Part shown: positions 17,837 to 30,446 of the stretch, piece by piece
Numbering within the stretch: the stretch's first letter is position 1
Layout of the letters: each line of letters opens with the position of its first letter
NCBI GenBank assembly: GCA_964036195.1
Contig: OZ038457.1
Coordinates: 25,182,787-25,246,786 of the forward strand
Source of the DNA: Sphaerolaimus hirsutus
Taxonomy: Eukaryota > Nematoda > Chromadorea > Monhysterida > Sphaerolaimidae
Length of the DNA: 64,000 bases
Direction of reading: 5' to 3'
The notes under the pieces: generated by a model
What the model was told of the DNA's origin: nothing
Seen by the model: only the letters and a program-made list of their open reading frames with translations
Databases searched by the model: none
Program-made: the position numbers and the translations under genes

Positions 17837-19152
17837 TGTGATGAAGCCACCGAAGTCAGCGTCTTCTACCACCGAATCCAGCAGCTCCAAGACCGTAGTG
17901 AGAAACGGCCTTTAGAGTGGTTGATTTCCCGTTGTAGCCGAACGTCCACTTGTCGACAGCCAAGTTGAGTTTATTTCGTAGTTGTGTGTTGAAAAAGGGG
18001 GTTCAAATTGTTCCAGGTACTTTATTTCGATCAGATACAGCGTGTTACAAAAGCGCAAAGTCTAGCGAGCTTCTTAATCGAAGTTTCTATCACTAGCTTA
18101 TTTTCGTTCAGTAGCTTGGGGTCCGCAGACTGAAGTAAAAACTTCCAAAGTAGCTAAGACACGGAAATCATGTATAGAAAAACAGCTACAGTAATTTCCT
18201 AATACAAATGCATAAATAAACCACAAATAAAACAATAAGACACATTTGACCGAAACAGTTGGCTTATTCTATGTGTGCATACATTCAAATACTTATGGTA
18301 AAGAAATACCAAGTACAAATTGGGCTAATAGAAAAACTATTAATCTTAAGAGGCGCAAAGTCGGCAAACTCGGCCGATTTACTAATTTGCTTCAATTTGT
18401 CAGAAAACATTGACGCACATTGGAACTAATATAATAGGGTTTGAAAACTGTAAATAGTAGTGCAAATGTTCCTAATGACGCAAATAGAACATGGTATATT
18501 CAATATAATAATAACAATCACTTCCTGGAAACGTATATTTCATAATGGACAAATTGGGACTTACTCAAGTAAATGGGTATAATAATTGAGCAGGGTTTGT
18601 AATATATTCTTTGGTATAATTTGAGCAGGGTATTTACCATAATGACAAAGTAAATATAATATAACTTGTGAGCAGGGTTATAATAATTATGCCTACGCGA
18701 AGGGCTTCGTAAATACGTACAGTAAATGCTAGTTGCACACAGGGCACTATTTCTCTATTAGGACGCTGGCCTAAGTAAATATGTAGCACATAAATATTTA
18801 CAAGATTTGACTTTCCCAAATTGCAAGTAAACCATGTAAATGTATATATAATAATAATCAGAAAAATACGGCGAGTTGAATGAACCTAATTTCATGTTAA
18901 TACACCTAATAATAACCTATTTGACCTTTTAACTTAAATATTCCACATAAACATACCAATAACTTACAATACACTTTCCCAATTAAATATTCTCCATGGA
19001 TAAATAATATAGTGCAGGAAATATATTTTGCGTGGTAAATAAATATAGTGCATGAAAAGTAAAAACAGTGCAAATAAGTAAATGTGCGAATATGAGCCTA
19101 ATTATCAAATCTCTGTATTTCTTTATCCATCCATTTTGCCACGGTCAGCACA
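17837..19152 (-). repeat. 3' LTR of BEL C (1316 bp)
   Basis: In plus-strand terms it begins TGTGATGAAGCC and ends GGTCAGCACA. Pair member 29126-30441 has the same length, with six differences seen by eye (for example near 17896, 18092, 18271 and 18349). Confidence 0.95.
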
Positions 19153-19194
19153 CTCCGGGCGGAAGAGTTGCTGCACCCCGTTGTTGCAGCAACG

Positions 19195-21720
19195 TCACAT
19201 GCTGGTGGTGGTGGGCGCCAAAGTGATGAGTGGCGTTTCCACAGTTGCCTCGGTGGTGAACGTGGTCGTGCGCGAAGTCGTAGGCGTGCGTGAAGTCGTA
19301 CGTCCAGTTGCTGGTGATGCCAACGCCGACCTAGCCTGATGTTGAAGCAGGTAGTTGCCCGTGTCGCTTCCTGCGCGTTCGCGTGAGGTGAATTTGCGGA
19401 TATCAGGCATGTGAACACTGTCTCTGTTCCTGGCTCTGACTTGTCCCTCATCAGCTGAACTTTCATCTGGCTGAACGTATGCTGATAGTGACTTTGCCAT
19501 TCTGTCCTCTGTTTCTGCTCTCCTGGCAAATCTGACGGACTGTGTTGAGTTGGATCTGGCTCTCCTTTTGATTGCTGGTCTCAACTCTGTCTTGCGCACT
19601 TTCCTCTGTGGGTAATTGGTCTCTTTCTGAGTTGACTTCTTGATAGTGTATCTGACGGCTCTGAAGCATAGCCATATGCACTTGAATGGACACACTATGC
19701 ATTTCCATATGCATGTGTATACGCATGGTGGAATCACTGGTTTCCCTGTGGCAATTCTCCAATTGTACCACAGGTATCCTTCAGCTACAATTCCAGCTAC
19801 CAGGATTGTGATTCCCAGCAGCATTGCGATTGTGTTGATGATCACTTGAAAGGGTCCTTTCAGCATTCCTCCCATAAAGTTGGTGTATCCTTTTGATACT
19901 CCAGATATGTAGTGACCATATGCTTTGCCGATTCTTGCTGCTGTCTGTCCAATTCCAGCTCCAATGCCTTCTATTGAATTTCTGATCACTCTGGGATCCA
20001 ATGACATGTCTGCTGTGTAATCGATCAACTGGTTCTGCACATGCTCTAAGTTCTGTAGTCTCTGAATCTGGCCTCTGACATCCATGAAATTGGTCGCTCT
20101 GTTGACAATGTTGGTGAACAGGTGAGGCGCGTCAAACGTGAAGGCCTGCCATTGTCCTTTCCATGTCATTTCAATTGGCGTCTCTGTGACATGCACCATT
20201 CCATGTGCGGACTTCCATTGTCCATGCTCATTTCTGTACAGGTGCGGTGTGGTGTGGCTGCAGTCCTCTTCTGGTGATTTCTCCACCAAATCTCTGCTGC
20301 CTGGGCTCTTGAACCACAAGGGCCCATCTCTGTCCAATCTCATTGGTGTGTATTTGTAGCATGTCTCTCCCACTTTTCCTGTCTGATAAATTATGTATGG
20401 CTGCACTTCCTTGCATTCCCAAAACATAATTGCTTCTCCAGCCCATTCTGCATGAACATCCTGTCTTCCCAGCATGGCTCGAATCCCCAATGTTGGATCG
20501 ATGCGGAAAAGCTGAGTCAACATGTCCAGCTGGTTCTTGCGAAGTTGACATAGCTGATGCCATACAATCGCAAATTGTGCCTGAGTCATCTCTCTGACCA
20601 CATGTTGCAGGAACTGAAACTTGGAGTTTCTGTCGTCCAATCTGGCATACAATGTTCCACTGATTGTTGACTCTTTTGCCTCCACTATCTTTCCTGGCAT
20701 TGCCCATTCCACAGGCACATCTTCTCTTCTGTCAAACTGGATGAATACACCTCCTTGATCGGTATAGTATGTGTCTCCCGGAACACATTCTGAACCAATT
20801 GGCCTCTTCATCTTGTTGCTGTGGGAGTATGCTGCTTGCAATTTTGATACAATAATTGTCTGGCCAGATATTTCTGATTTGAATCTGCCAAATCTCTCAT
20901 ATGCACATTGATGCTTGAAGTTCTCTGTATCCCACACTGTGATTCCATAATTGTGGTCTCTGCAATGTCCCATCATGGCTCTGCACTGGCTGAAATCTTG
21001 CAAGTCGCTGATTACAGTCTTTCCATCGAGTGAAGCCACGGTTCCCTCTTCCATGTAGAAGTTACTGACGACATTCTCTTTGTCATGGCAACACCATGAA
21101 TATTCCACATTCAAGGTTTGATTGGTTGTCCACACTCTGGGCTCCATTTCCACCAAAGGTGTTCCTCTGAACATCTTGTGAATTCTTGCATAGTTACAGG
21201 CTACCACGCCAACTTGCTGGTATTTCTCAAAATTGCCTGTAATGCCTTTCGCTCCCCAGAAACTGGTGTGTGTGATGATCTCTTTGATTCTGATGTAGCA
21301 TCTGTATGCTTTCTCTTTCTGTGGAATCTGTCTCTGTGCGTAAAGTGTAACTTTCATTGCCTTGACAAAATTCCTTGGTGGGATATGGCACTGCACTTCT
21401 TCAGGAACTGTAAGCGCATGTCCATGTCTTCCACTGGTGCAAATCTGATACTTCTGGCTTTGTGAGCTGATCACTTGTTCCACAGGATGATCCTTGATTG
21501 CATCCTTGAATCTCTCATAAGTCTGCATTTCTCTGACAGATTTTGGTGGCCATTCTGAAGGCAAAGGCGGCAATCCATGATGCGCTGCCAATGATGGTGG
21601 CCTTACTGTCGAGGTTTCTAGAACGTATGTTCTGGAAAATACTTCGCTGTAAGCTTTGCCAGCTTTTCTCAGCGTTGCTGACTCTGACATGCCTGTCAGC
21701 ATCAATACCATGCACAGCAT
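19195..21720 (-). CDS. env: Env-like transmembrane glycoprotein (copy C)
   Basis: An 841-residue frame, the same length as in copy B and uninterrupted, with ATG at 21718-21720 (minus strand). It shares the hydrophobic N-terminus, Cys-rich ectodomain, single transmembrane helix (near 19775-19845) and long basic tail. A few substitutions separate it from B, for example Phe for Ile in CAYERFGRF. Unlike B it is not in frame with integrase: one extra base near 21747 separates them. So env stays open while gag-pol in the same copy has decayed. That may be chance given the young insertion, or the frame may be expressed separately. Confidence 0.78.
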   Translation of the reverse strand: MLCMVLMLTGMSESATLRKAGKAYSEVFSRTYVLETSTVRPPSLAAHHGLPPLPSEWPPKSVREMQTYERFKDAIKDHPVEQVISSQSQKYQICTSGRHGHALTVPEEVQCHIPPRNFVKAMKVTLYAQRQIPQKEKAYRCYIRIKEIITHTSFWGAKGITGNFEKYQQVGVVACNYARIHKMFRGTPLVEMEPRVWTTNQTLNVEYSWCCHDKENVVSNFYMEEGTVASLDGKTVISDLQDFSQCRAMMGHCRDHNYGITVWDTENFKHQCAYERFGRFKSEISGQTIIVSKLQAAYSHSNKMKRPIGSECVPGDTYYTDQGGVFIQFDRREDVPVEWAMPGKIVEAKESTISGTLYARLDDRNSKFQFLQHVVREMTQAQFAIVWHQLCQLRKNQLDMLTQLFRIDPTLGIRAMLGRQDVHAEWAGEAIMFWECKEVQPYIIYQTGKVGETCYKYTPMRLDRDGPLWFKSPGSRDLVEKSPEEDCSHTTPHLYRNEHGQWKSAHGMVHVTETPIEMTWKGQWQAFTFDAPHLFTNIVNRATNFMDVRGQIQRLQNLEHVQNQLIDYTADMSLDPRVIRNSIEGIGAGIGQTAARIGKAYGHYISGVSKGYTNFMGGMLKGPFQVIINTIAMLLGITILVAGIVAEGYLWYNWRIATGKPVIPPCVYTCIWKCIVCPFKCIWLCFRAVRYTIKKSTQKETNYPQRKVRKTELRPAIKRRARSNSTQSVRFARRAETEDRMAKSLSAYVQPDESSADEGQVRARNRDSVHMPDIRKFTSRERAGSDTGNYLLQHQARSALASPATGRTTSRTPTTSRTTTFTTEATVETPLITLAPTTTSM

Positions 21721-21747
21721 TCCAATCACCAGACTGCTGGTGGTTGC

Positions 21748-24700
21748 TTGTGGCTTTCCCTGTTGCACTCCTCAGGACTCTATCTGATGCTGAGTTCCTC
21801 TGAGCAGGGTTTGGTACAGAGTCTCTGTTCAAGCTCTGATTTCTGACATGTTTCTGGACAATTGCTGGGTCCAGTAAATCCACTTTGACTGTCACTGCTG
21901 TCTCTGGGATATCCATTGTCTTTGAATTGATTTCCAGCGGATACAATTGATTGAGTGGTCTGCTGACCACATTTCTGTTGGCAGTTCTGACTTTTGCTGA
22001 GCGAATCTGTCCATCTTTGCTGGGCTCTAACTGCTTGATGCGACCCATCCTCCATGCACCTCTGGGCATGTTCTCTTCATAAATCAGCACAACTTCATTC
22101 ACTTTGGGTTCTTGAGTCGCTGTCAATCTGCCATGTTTGTGCATCACCTGAGTTCTTTCCCTCAAGCTCGGAATGTACTCTTGATGCCACAGGTCCCAGA
22201 ACTTATCCAAAGTTTGCTGGGTTGTCTCCCAATATTTCTGCAGTTTCGCTGCGTTATCCATTCTGGGCACAAATTCTTCATCTTTGTCTGCGTCAAACTG
22301 TGGTGCTCCAATCTGACCTTCCCCTGTCAGGAAGTCTTTTGGCGTCAGCACTCTGAGGCTCTTTACATCACCATAGATGTAAGAGATTGGCCTGCTGTTG
22401 ATCACTGCCTCGACTTCTGGCAGAAGTGTCAACAATTCTTGCAGGGTTAACATTCTGTGCCCCACAGCTGCTTTGAAATGTTTCTTGGTGATGCCCACCA
22501 TTCTCTCATAGACTCCTCCCTGCCATGGTGCCATAGGAGTAGTCATGTTCCACTGGATTTGTTGCTGTGAGCAGTAAGTCTGTACTGCTCCACTTTTGAC
22601 CATTTCTGACCATTCCTTTCCAGTATTGATGGCCTTGTCAGTGCTTGAGCTGAGTACTTTCTCTGTCAATTTGAATTGCGTCGCATTGTCTGAAATCACT
22701 GCCTCAGGCTTTCCACGCCTGGCGATGAATCTCCTGACTGCGTTCAGGAATTCCTGTGCTGTCATGTCCAGCACACTTTCCAGGTGAACTGCACGTGTCA
22801 CCATACATGTGAACAAACAGATCCACATTTTCCTGTGATCTTTGTCCACTTTGTACCAAACTGGTCCCAGATAATCCAAACCCGTGTACTGGAACGGTCT
22901 GGCTCTCTGAACTCTGGTTTCTGGTAAATCTGGCATTGGTGGAAGCTGGTACGGCTTCGCTCCCAATTTCTTACAGGTTGGGCAGGTTCTCGTCACATTG
23001 TAGATCACTCGTCTGCCCTGTGTAATCCAATACTTTTGTCTGATCGCTGCCAATGTATGTTGCACTCCTGCGTGCATCAACTTATCATGCTGGTCTCTGA
23101 CGATCAGCTGAGTCACTGTAGCCGTTGCTGGCAACAGCATGAGTGGCACTGTGACCTCCTGTGGGTCTGTATGCTCCATTTTGCCGTGGCACTTCAGGAT
23201 TCCATCCTGATGCATTTGCACATTGAGCCATTTGATCAACTGCTGGTCTGCAGCTGTTTTCTTGCTATTCTGGCTGCCTCTGCTGTGGCCTGTTGCCAGA
23301 ATTTCTGCCACTCTTTTGTAATGATTTTGTTGCGTCACTTTGATCCAATATTTCAAAGCAATCTCTCTCTCTTCAATACTGATAATTCCCTGTGGTTTTA
23401 TTGTACCACAGATACTTTTCATGATTTCTGACAATCCATTCTGACTGTCATTTTTGCTGCGCTTTTTGTGCATCTGTCGCACAAATCTCATCACGTATAC
23501 TGTTGCATCCAGTAACTTTGTCAGTGATGAGATACTTTGAATCTCAATTCCCAATGGGTTGCTTTGCTTGCTTTCATCAGCTTGCACATTGCTGGCATCT
23601 GGGTCACTGACCACTTGCTGTGTGGCGCCCAGTTAAATTGGACTGGCTTTTGGGAATTTGAGCTCTTCTTTCTTGATTTCTGCCATTACTTCTGGCGTAA
23701 CTGGCTCCACTTTCGGCTCTGGCCACTCTCCAGTCATTAGCCATTCTGGCCCCTTCCACCACAGGTTACTGCCTTCCAACTCTGACATATTCATGCCTCT
23801 TGTGGCCATGTCAGCTGGGTTCTCCAGTCCTGCGATGTGTCTGATGTGCATGTTCTCTGTCTCACTCTGAATTTTCCTGATTTCATCCAATCTGTTCTTG
23901 ACAAAACATGCCAGTGGCTTCGCTGTTGTTAGCCACTTCAGACAACAGGTTGAATCTGACCATACAACTGTTTGACTGAATTTGACGTCCTTGAGCTCTT
24001 TGTGAATAAACTTTGACATTCTGCTGCCGATCAACATTGCTAACAATTCCAGCCGGGGAATTGTCACTTCTGGTTTCTTTGGAGCTAGTCTCAATCTGGA
24101 GTACAGCAGGCTTGATGTGCCGCTGTCATTTTCCGTTTTCTGGCATATGTATGCCGCTGCGCTGTATGCCATTGCTGAGGCATCAACGAAAATGTGCAGT
24201 TGTGCATCTGCACCACTCTGATAATTCAAATTTCTGTTGAACTTGACCTGTCCAACCTTGAGCAATTCTGTCTCTAATTGCTGCCAAATTGCTGTCTGTT
24301 CCTCAGACAGGGGAGTATCCCACTCTTTGGCACTTGGTCCTGAATGCCATTACGTCTGCAAAAATCTCTTTGCTGACAGTAGGACAGGACTGACGAGTCC
24401 CATTGGATCAAAACATCCCGCAGTCACCTTTGCAACTGTCCTTTTCGTGGGAAGTTTGATTTTCTGGTCAGTTTCTGATAATTGTGATTGCTGAACTGTC
24501 TTTGGCGTTTTCAGCCACATCTGGTCGCTTTCTGTGTCCCATTTCATTCCTAGGACTGTTGTGACAATTTCCTTGGCCACATCTGACTCTGCCAATTGCC
24601 AAGTAAAGCTCTTATTGTTGCTGTTCCACTCTCTCAAATTCATCTGTGCCTCTGTGAACAGCACTTTGGATTCCTGATACAATTCAATTGCTTTCTGCTC

Positions 24701-27700
24701 TGTGTCCACACTGAGGATCAAATTATCCACATACAGATTTTCATCGATCAATTTTGCATTTTCTGTGCCAGCTTGATTCAGGTGGTATCTAACTGTCAGC
24801 GCCAGCAGCGCTGGGCTGCAGATTATACCAAATGGCACTCTGGCAAATCTGTAAATCTGAATGTTGTCCTCCATAGATGGTTTCGTGGGATCCTTGTACC
24901 ACAGAAATCTTGTCACATCTCTGTCACTGTCCTGCAGACTGATCTGCAGAAACGCTTTTTCTATGTCTGCGACCAGGGCGATTCCATGCAATCGGAATCG
25001 CATCAGCATCCCTACCAGCTGTGGTAGTATAACTGGACCGCGGTACATGCACTCATTCAAGCTTGGCATGCCCGGCGGTTTCGCTGAGGCATCATATACC
25101 TCTCTGACCTTTGTGGTAGTTTTCTCTGGCGTTATCACTGGTTGATGAGGCAAAATATGAAATTTTCTGCCATCCATAATATCCTCTTGGACCTTCTCAA
25201 TCACTCCTTGCTCCTCTTGTGCTTTCATAATTGCCTGAATCTTCTCCAGTAATTCTGGGTCTCTCTTGAGCCTGTTGGTGAGGTATCTGAACCTTTTGAA
25301 CGCCATTGCTTTGTTATCTGGGAGTTCATGCAAATTCGGTTTGTACATGAACTTTACAGAGTACCGTCCATCTGGGTTTCTCTGTACACTCTCATTGAAT
25401 TGCTTTATGGCCTCATCATCCTCGACGAGGTCTGGCTGGTCCATTATGCCAATGGTATCCAGTCTGTCCATATCTTTGACATTCGGTACAGGAGCAATTG
25501 ACAACGGTGCTTCCTCGTACCACTTTTCTCTCTGAATTTGATGCACAATTGTGTTAACCACCACTGGATATGCGCCATCCGTGGTCCATTGATTTCTGTT
25601 GCTTGTCAACTGCCCACCTCCCATCAGCAATCCCAATTCTGATGGAATGACATACAATCCTGACGGAAGTCTGGTGGTGCTGGTGTTTCTGGACATCAAG
25701 TCCCAGAAATAATTCAAGCCCACTATAATGTCTGGCTTGAACTTGCACTCTGTCCCCTTTCCTTTGGGAATTCTGTCTGCAAAGTAACTCTCATCTGGGA
25801 AGTACTTCTGCAGGTACTTTTTGTCCTGTTCTGACACAGGCACTTTGACTTGTTCTGTGGTCAACGTCGGGACCACATCAGCCACCATATCAACTTTCTG
25901 GCCATTTCTGAGCCGCATTCTGAATTCCACTTGCTGTACTACTTTATAGTGCGGCTTTTCATTTCCGAATGTGTACACCTGGATGTGGTGTTCACCTGTA
26001 CTCTTCAAATTGAGTTTCTTGGCCACTTTCTCTGACATGTACGTTCCCTGGGATCCTGTGTCCAAGAATGCTTGAATCTGTAGTGGTGGCTGTTCAGGCT
26101 CCATCTCTGTATCCATTTCTGAAGCCTCAATTACGGTTCTAGCTGTCATCAACATTGACATATTCCTGTTTACTGACAGGTTCACTGACATATTCTGTTG
26201 CTTTGTATTTGGTTCTGTAACCACTGTGCTGGATATGGTTTCTGTCTCTACCACTTCTGGTCCAGCTTCTTCCACAGTGACACAATTCACTGTGGCCTTT
26301 CTCTGTTGGCTCTGTGCTGGTCGACCGGCCGTCGGCACAGACTTTCTGCCATTGTTTGCTGATTGCTGGCCATTCTGTTGACCATTTGCTCTGAATGCTG
26401 GAATTTGCCGTCCAGCGTTTCCATTGCTATTGTCACCAAATTTCTCTGGGCACACCGCAGTGTGGTGCCTATTGGACTTGCAATAGAAGCAACTTCTCGT
26501 AAATTGACATTGATTCATGTAATGCCCTTTCTGCAGGCATCTCAGGCATCGCTCTGCCTTTGACAAAATCACTCTCCTTTCTCTGGCAGTTTTGAACTTT
26601 GGACACTTATCATTAAAGTGTAATTGCTGTGTGTCATTGCAGAACACACACGGCCTCCCAGGATTCATAAATCCAGCCTGTGGTGCACTCTGTCCATTCT
26701 GGATCACAGACATGCTCCCTGTGCTGGTCCTTGGGTTCTCTGGCCCTCTGAATCGATTCCCATTGCCTTGGAATCGATTATTGAATTGCTGTGCGCGTGG
26801 ATTATTCCCGAATCCTTGGCGCGATTGCTGAACTGGTGTTTCAGTTTGCTGTGCATGCTGTACAGCTTCACTGAGCGCTAGCTGCTTGCCAAACAGCTTT
26901 CTAAATATCTCCACCGTCAAGGCTTCCTCAGTTCCCTGTTCCTTCTGGATTTCTCTGAGAACCTCGGGTGGCACTTTCTGTTGCAGCTGGCTCAACAGCA
27001 TTGGATGTTCTACTGATTCACCCAGTGACTCCAACTGCTGGAGCAGCCTTTCAATTGCATCAAACAAAATTCTCATATCCTGACAGGTATTCCTGGCCTG
27101 TCGCAGCTTCATGATATTACTCATCAGCGTGTTTCTGACCACAACTGGCTGGTCATATCTTTTCTTGAGCATTGCAATTGCGGGTGCATAATTCTCTGCG
27201 GTCACACTCAATTCACTGATCATGCCAAATGCTGAGCCTTTCAGCAAGCTCCTCAAGTATGAGAACTTGGAAATGTCCTCCAAATCTGTTCAATTGTGGA
27301 TGTGGGATTCGAACATTTGCCACCATGATCGAAATTTGACAATTTCCCCAGTAAACTGTTCCACTTCCAGTTTCTGTAATTTGATGCTCTTTGCTGTGGT
27401 TGCATTGGTTGAACTGGCCCCCGGAGCAGCTCCCTGAGCTGTCAGAGCCATCTGGGCAGCCATCTGTTGTATGAATGCTGTATTGACTTCATACATGGTA
27501 TTTCCGCTCTGTTGCTGGATCATGTCTTGCAACTCTTCGATGTATACATTCATGGCTGCAACTTTCTGCGTCACCAAGTCTGACATATTTGCATATTCCT
27601 CATATGAGTCTTGGTATATCTTCTGTTCTTGTTCCATCTGATCGGGTTCGTCAATGTCCTTGACGACATCCCTCCATGCGTCAAATTGAGTTCTCACTGC

Positions 27701-27898
27701 AGTCATTGCACTTTCCAATTTTGCACCCTCTTGTTTGATAGATGCTATCACTCTTCTCATTTCTGTTCTCTTCTCTTCCTTTGTTGCTCCCGCAAATATC
27801 TCTGGGTCATATTTGGCATATTCTCTTGCCAATCTGCTGTCCACCCTGTGCTTTGCCAGCCCCAGGGTCTTTCTGATGTGACCCGTTGGTGAAACCAT
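21748..27898 (-). pseudogene. gag-pol: BEL/Pao Gag-Pol, broken by nonsense codons (copy C)
   Basis: The frame starts at ATG 27896-27898 and matches copy B throughout. Stops are TGA at 27290-27292 (CGG in B, two changed bases), TAA at 24350-24352 (TTA in B) and TAA at 23633-23635 (TAC in B). Knuckles lie near 26650, 26550 and 26480; protease DTGSQ near 26055; RT Asp near 24963 and YVDN near 24725; RNase H VDAS near 24183; integrase Asp near 22874, Asp near 22688 and Glu near 22508. The integrase here is continuous and shows the target of the MITE found in B. An extra base near 21747 shifts the frame at the pol-env border. All catalytic residues are present but no full polyprotein can be made without readthrough. 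Confidence 0.9.
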
Positions 27899-29107
27899 TT
27901 TTGCTGATGAATTTTCCTTCACTATTTCTTTTTATAGTGCGTCTCCTGTGACGCCTGTGACGCTTCTCTGCGTCTTTCTGTGTAGTGCTCTGTGCACTAC
28001 GGATTTGTTGTGCCACGCACAATACCAATGCAGTCCTACAGGCCCCTGACGTGTTCTCACGCGTTGACCTTTACTGCACTGGCACCAGGTGTGTTCCTAA
28101 AGCCCCTGACGTGATTGTTTACACGCGTTGACTTCAACACACCGGTCAAATCCACCTGGACAATAAACAATTTATTTGCCCAGCAGTGTGCGCCCAAAGA
28201 GGGTCCGTACACACTCTTTCCGAGCGCTCTGGCGCTCTTTCTGGCACGCCTGTGTGCCCCGTGACCACGCCGGCCACTTGCTTTCCTGAGCGGCTCCTGT
28301 GCTGCTGTGCGCAATGCTGCGCTTGCCGTGTCGCCTGTGACACGTTTCTGTGCACTCTGGTGCACTTTCTGACTCTGGGCAGTGCTCTGTACACTGCTCT
28401 GCAATTGCGCCTGTGCAATGCAGAATTCTGGCACTTTTGTGCTGTCTGATCTGATGGTACCGAGCAGGCACAGCGTGTATATTTGATGGGAGCTCCACAA
28501 AGCCCCTACACGCTACCAAGTATCCTAATACTTGGTTTTCAAATCCACTCTCTGTCAGCTACAGCCCTCTGTCAGCTACAGCCCTTTGTACACGGATACC
28601 CCTACTTTTGCACTTCCGAGGTATGAGTCCACTCTTACCCAGTGGAGCAAGGGACCTCCGCGAATGCCCAAAAAACAGCCCTTTGACTAGCGTGGCTCTG
28701 TGGAGATCCTGTCTCCGTCAGGTCACCCTCCCTTGGCATAGGAAGAACGTGCGAGCAGTCACTGGCGTCTGGATGTCCAGGAGCGTCCAGCGAAAGTTTG
28801 ACCACCGTCCGACAATGACTCCTTGTCAAATGCCGGTGCCGCCCAGCGTCTAGCACCTTGCCAGAACACTGGTGAAAGCTGCCTGAAATCCTGACAGGCT
28901 TGTCAGAACTCCAGTGTCCTCCGCGCGTGAGCGTAGAACCGCTCCCAGGATGTAGACAGGAGTGCCGTGACTTTGGCACAATGCTGTCTGCAAATCAACA
29001 GCCAACGCTCAGCCAAGGCCAATTGATGTTCAGCAGGACTTTTGAAGTTCTGCCAACTGCCGCACAATGTCCGTTCCGGCTTGGTGATAGCACAATGTCA
29101 TGCAATC
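27899..29107 (-). other. Untranslated leader of BEL C
   Basis: Equivalent of 5031-6241 in copy B, with the same doubled GTCAACGCGTG/CACGTCAGGGGC repeat (28029-28130) and the two hairpins (about 28494-28541). No gene recognised. Confidence 0.6.
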
Positions 29108-29125
29108 ACCCTGCTCACTGCGCCA
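29108..29125 (-). promoter_or_regulatory. Primer-binding site of BEL C
   Basis: Reads TGGCGCAGTGAGCAGGGT on the minus strand, directly after the 5' LTR. Confidence 0.75.
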
Positions 29126-30441
29126 TGTGATGAAGCCACCGAAGTCAGCGTCTTCTACCACCGAATCCAGCAGCTCCAAGACCGTAATGAGAAACGGCCT
29201 TTAGAGTGGTTGATTTCCCGTTGTAGCCGAACGTCCACTTGTCGACAGCCAAGTTGAGTTTATTTCGTAGTTGTGTGTTGAAAAAGGGGGTTCAAATTGT
29301 TCCAGGTACTTTATTTCGATCAGATACAGCGTGTTACAAAAGCGCAAAGTCTAGCGAGCTTCTTAATCGAAGTTTCTATCGCTAGCTTATTTTTGTTCAG
29401 TAGCTTGGGGTCCGCAGACTGAAGTAAAAACTTCCAAAGTAGCTAAGACACGGAAATCATGTATAGAAAAACAGCTACAGTAATTTCCTAATACAAATGC
29501 ATAAATAAACCACAAATAAAACAATAAGACACATTTGACCGAAACAGTTGGCTTATTCTATGCGTGCATACATTCAAATACTTATGGTAAAGAAATACCA
29601 AGTACAAATTGGGCTAATAGAAAAACTATTAATCTTGAGAGGCGCAAAGTCGGCAAACTCGGCCGATTTACTAATTTGCTTCAATTTGTCAGAAAACATT
29701 GACGCACATTGGAACTAATATAATAGGGTTTGAAAACTGTAAATAGTAGTGCAAATGTTCCTAATGACGCAAATAGAACATGGTATATTCAATATAATAA
29801 TAACAATCACTTCCTGGAAACGTATATTTCATAATGGACAAATTGGGACTTACTCAAGTAAATGGGTATAATAATTGAGCAGGGTTTGTAATATATTCTT
29901 TGGTATAATTTGAGCAGGGTATTTACCATAATGACAAAGTAAATATAATATAACTTGTGAGCAGGGTTATAATAATTATGCCTACGCGAAGGGCTTCGTA
30001 AATACGTACAGTAAATGCTAGTTGCACACAGGGCACTATTTCTCTATTAGGATGCTGGCCTAAGTAAATATGTAGCACATAAATATTTACAAGATTTGAC
30101 TTTCCCAAATTGCAAGTAAACCATGTAAATGTATATATAATAATAATCAGAAAAATACGGCGAGTTGAATGAACCTAATTTCATGTTAATACACCTAATA
30201 ATAACCTATTTGACCTTTTAACTTAAATATTCCACATAAACATACCAATAACTTACAATACACTTTCCCAATTAAATATTCTCCATGGATAAATAATATA
30301 GTGCAGGAAATATATTTTGCGTGGTAAATAAATATAGTGCATGAAAAGTAAAAACAGTGCAAATAAGTAAATGTGCGAATATGAGCCTAATTATCAAATC
30401 TCTGTATTTCTTTATCCATCCATTTTGCCACGGTCAGCACA
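29126..30441 (-). repeat. 5' LTR of BEL C (1316 bp)
   Basis: Same ends as 17837-19152, next to the primer-binding site, which fixes it as the 5' LTR of this minus-strand copy. Followed by the TSD ACACA. Confidence 0.95.
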
Positions 30442-30446
30442 ACACA

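Larger units (their letters stand above)
17837..30441 (-). mobile_element. BEL/Pao retrotransposon copy C, full length with env, minus strand
   Basis: A 12,605-bp element with two 1316-bp LTRs differing by about six bases by eye. TSD ACACA lies at 17832-17836 and 30442-30446; the empty site is in X-R at about 47081-47085 (CCCGGCACACAGTAAATT). It is the same family as B but in opposite orientation, without the integrase MITE. Gag-pol carries three nonsense codons and a frameshift lies before env, so this copy is not autonomous, although the near-identical LTRs show recent insertion. Confidence 0.95.
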
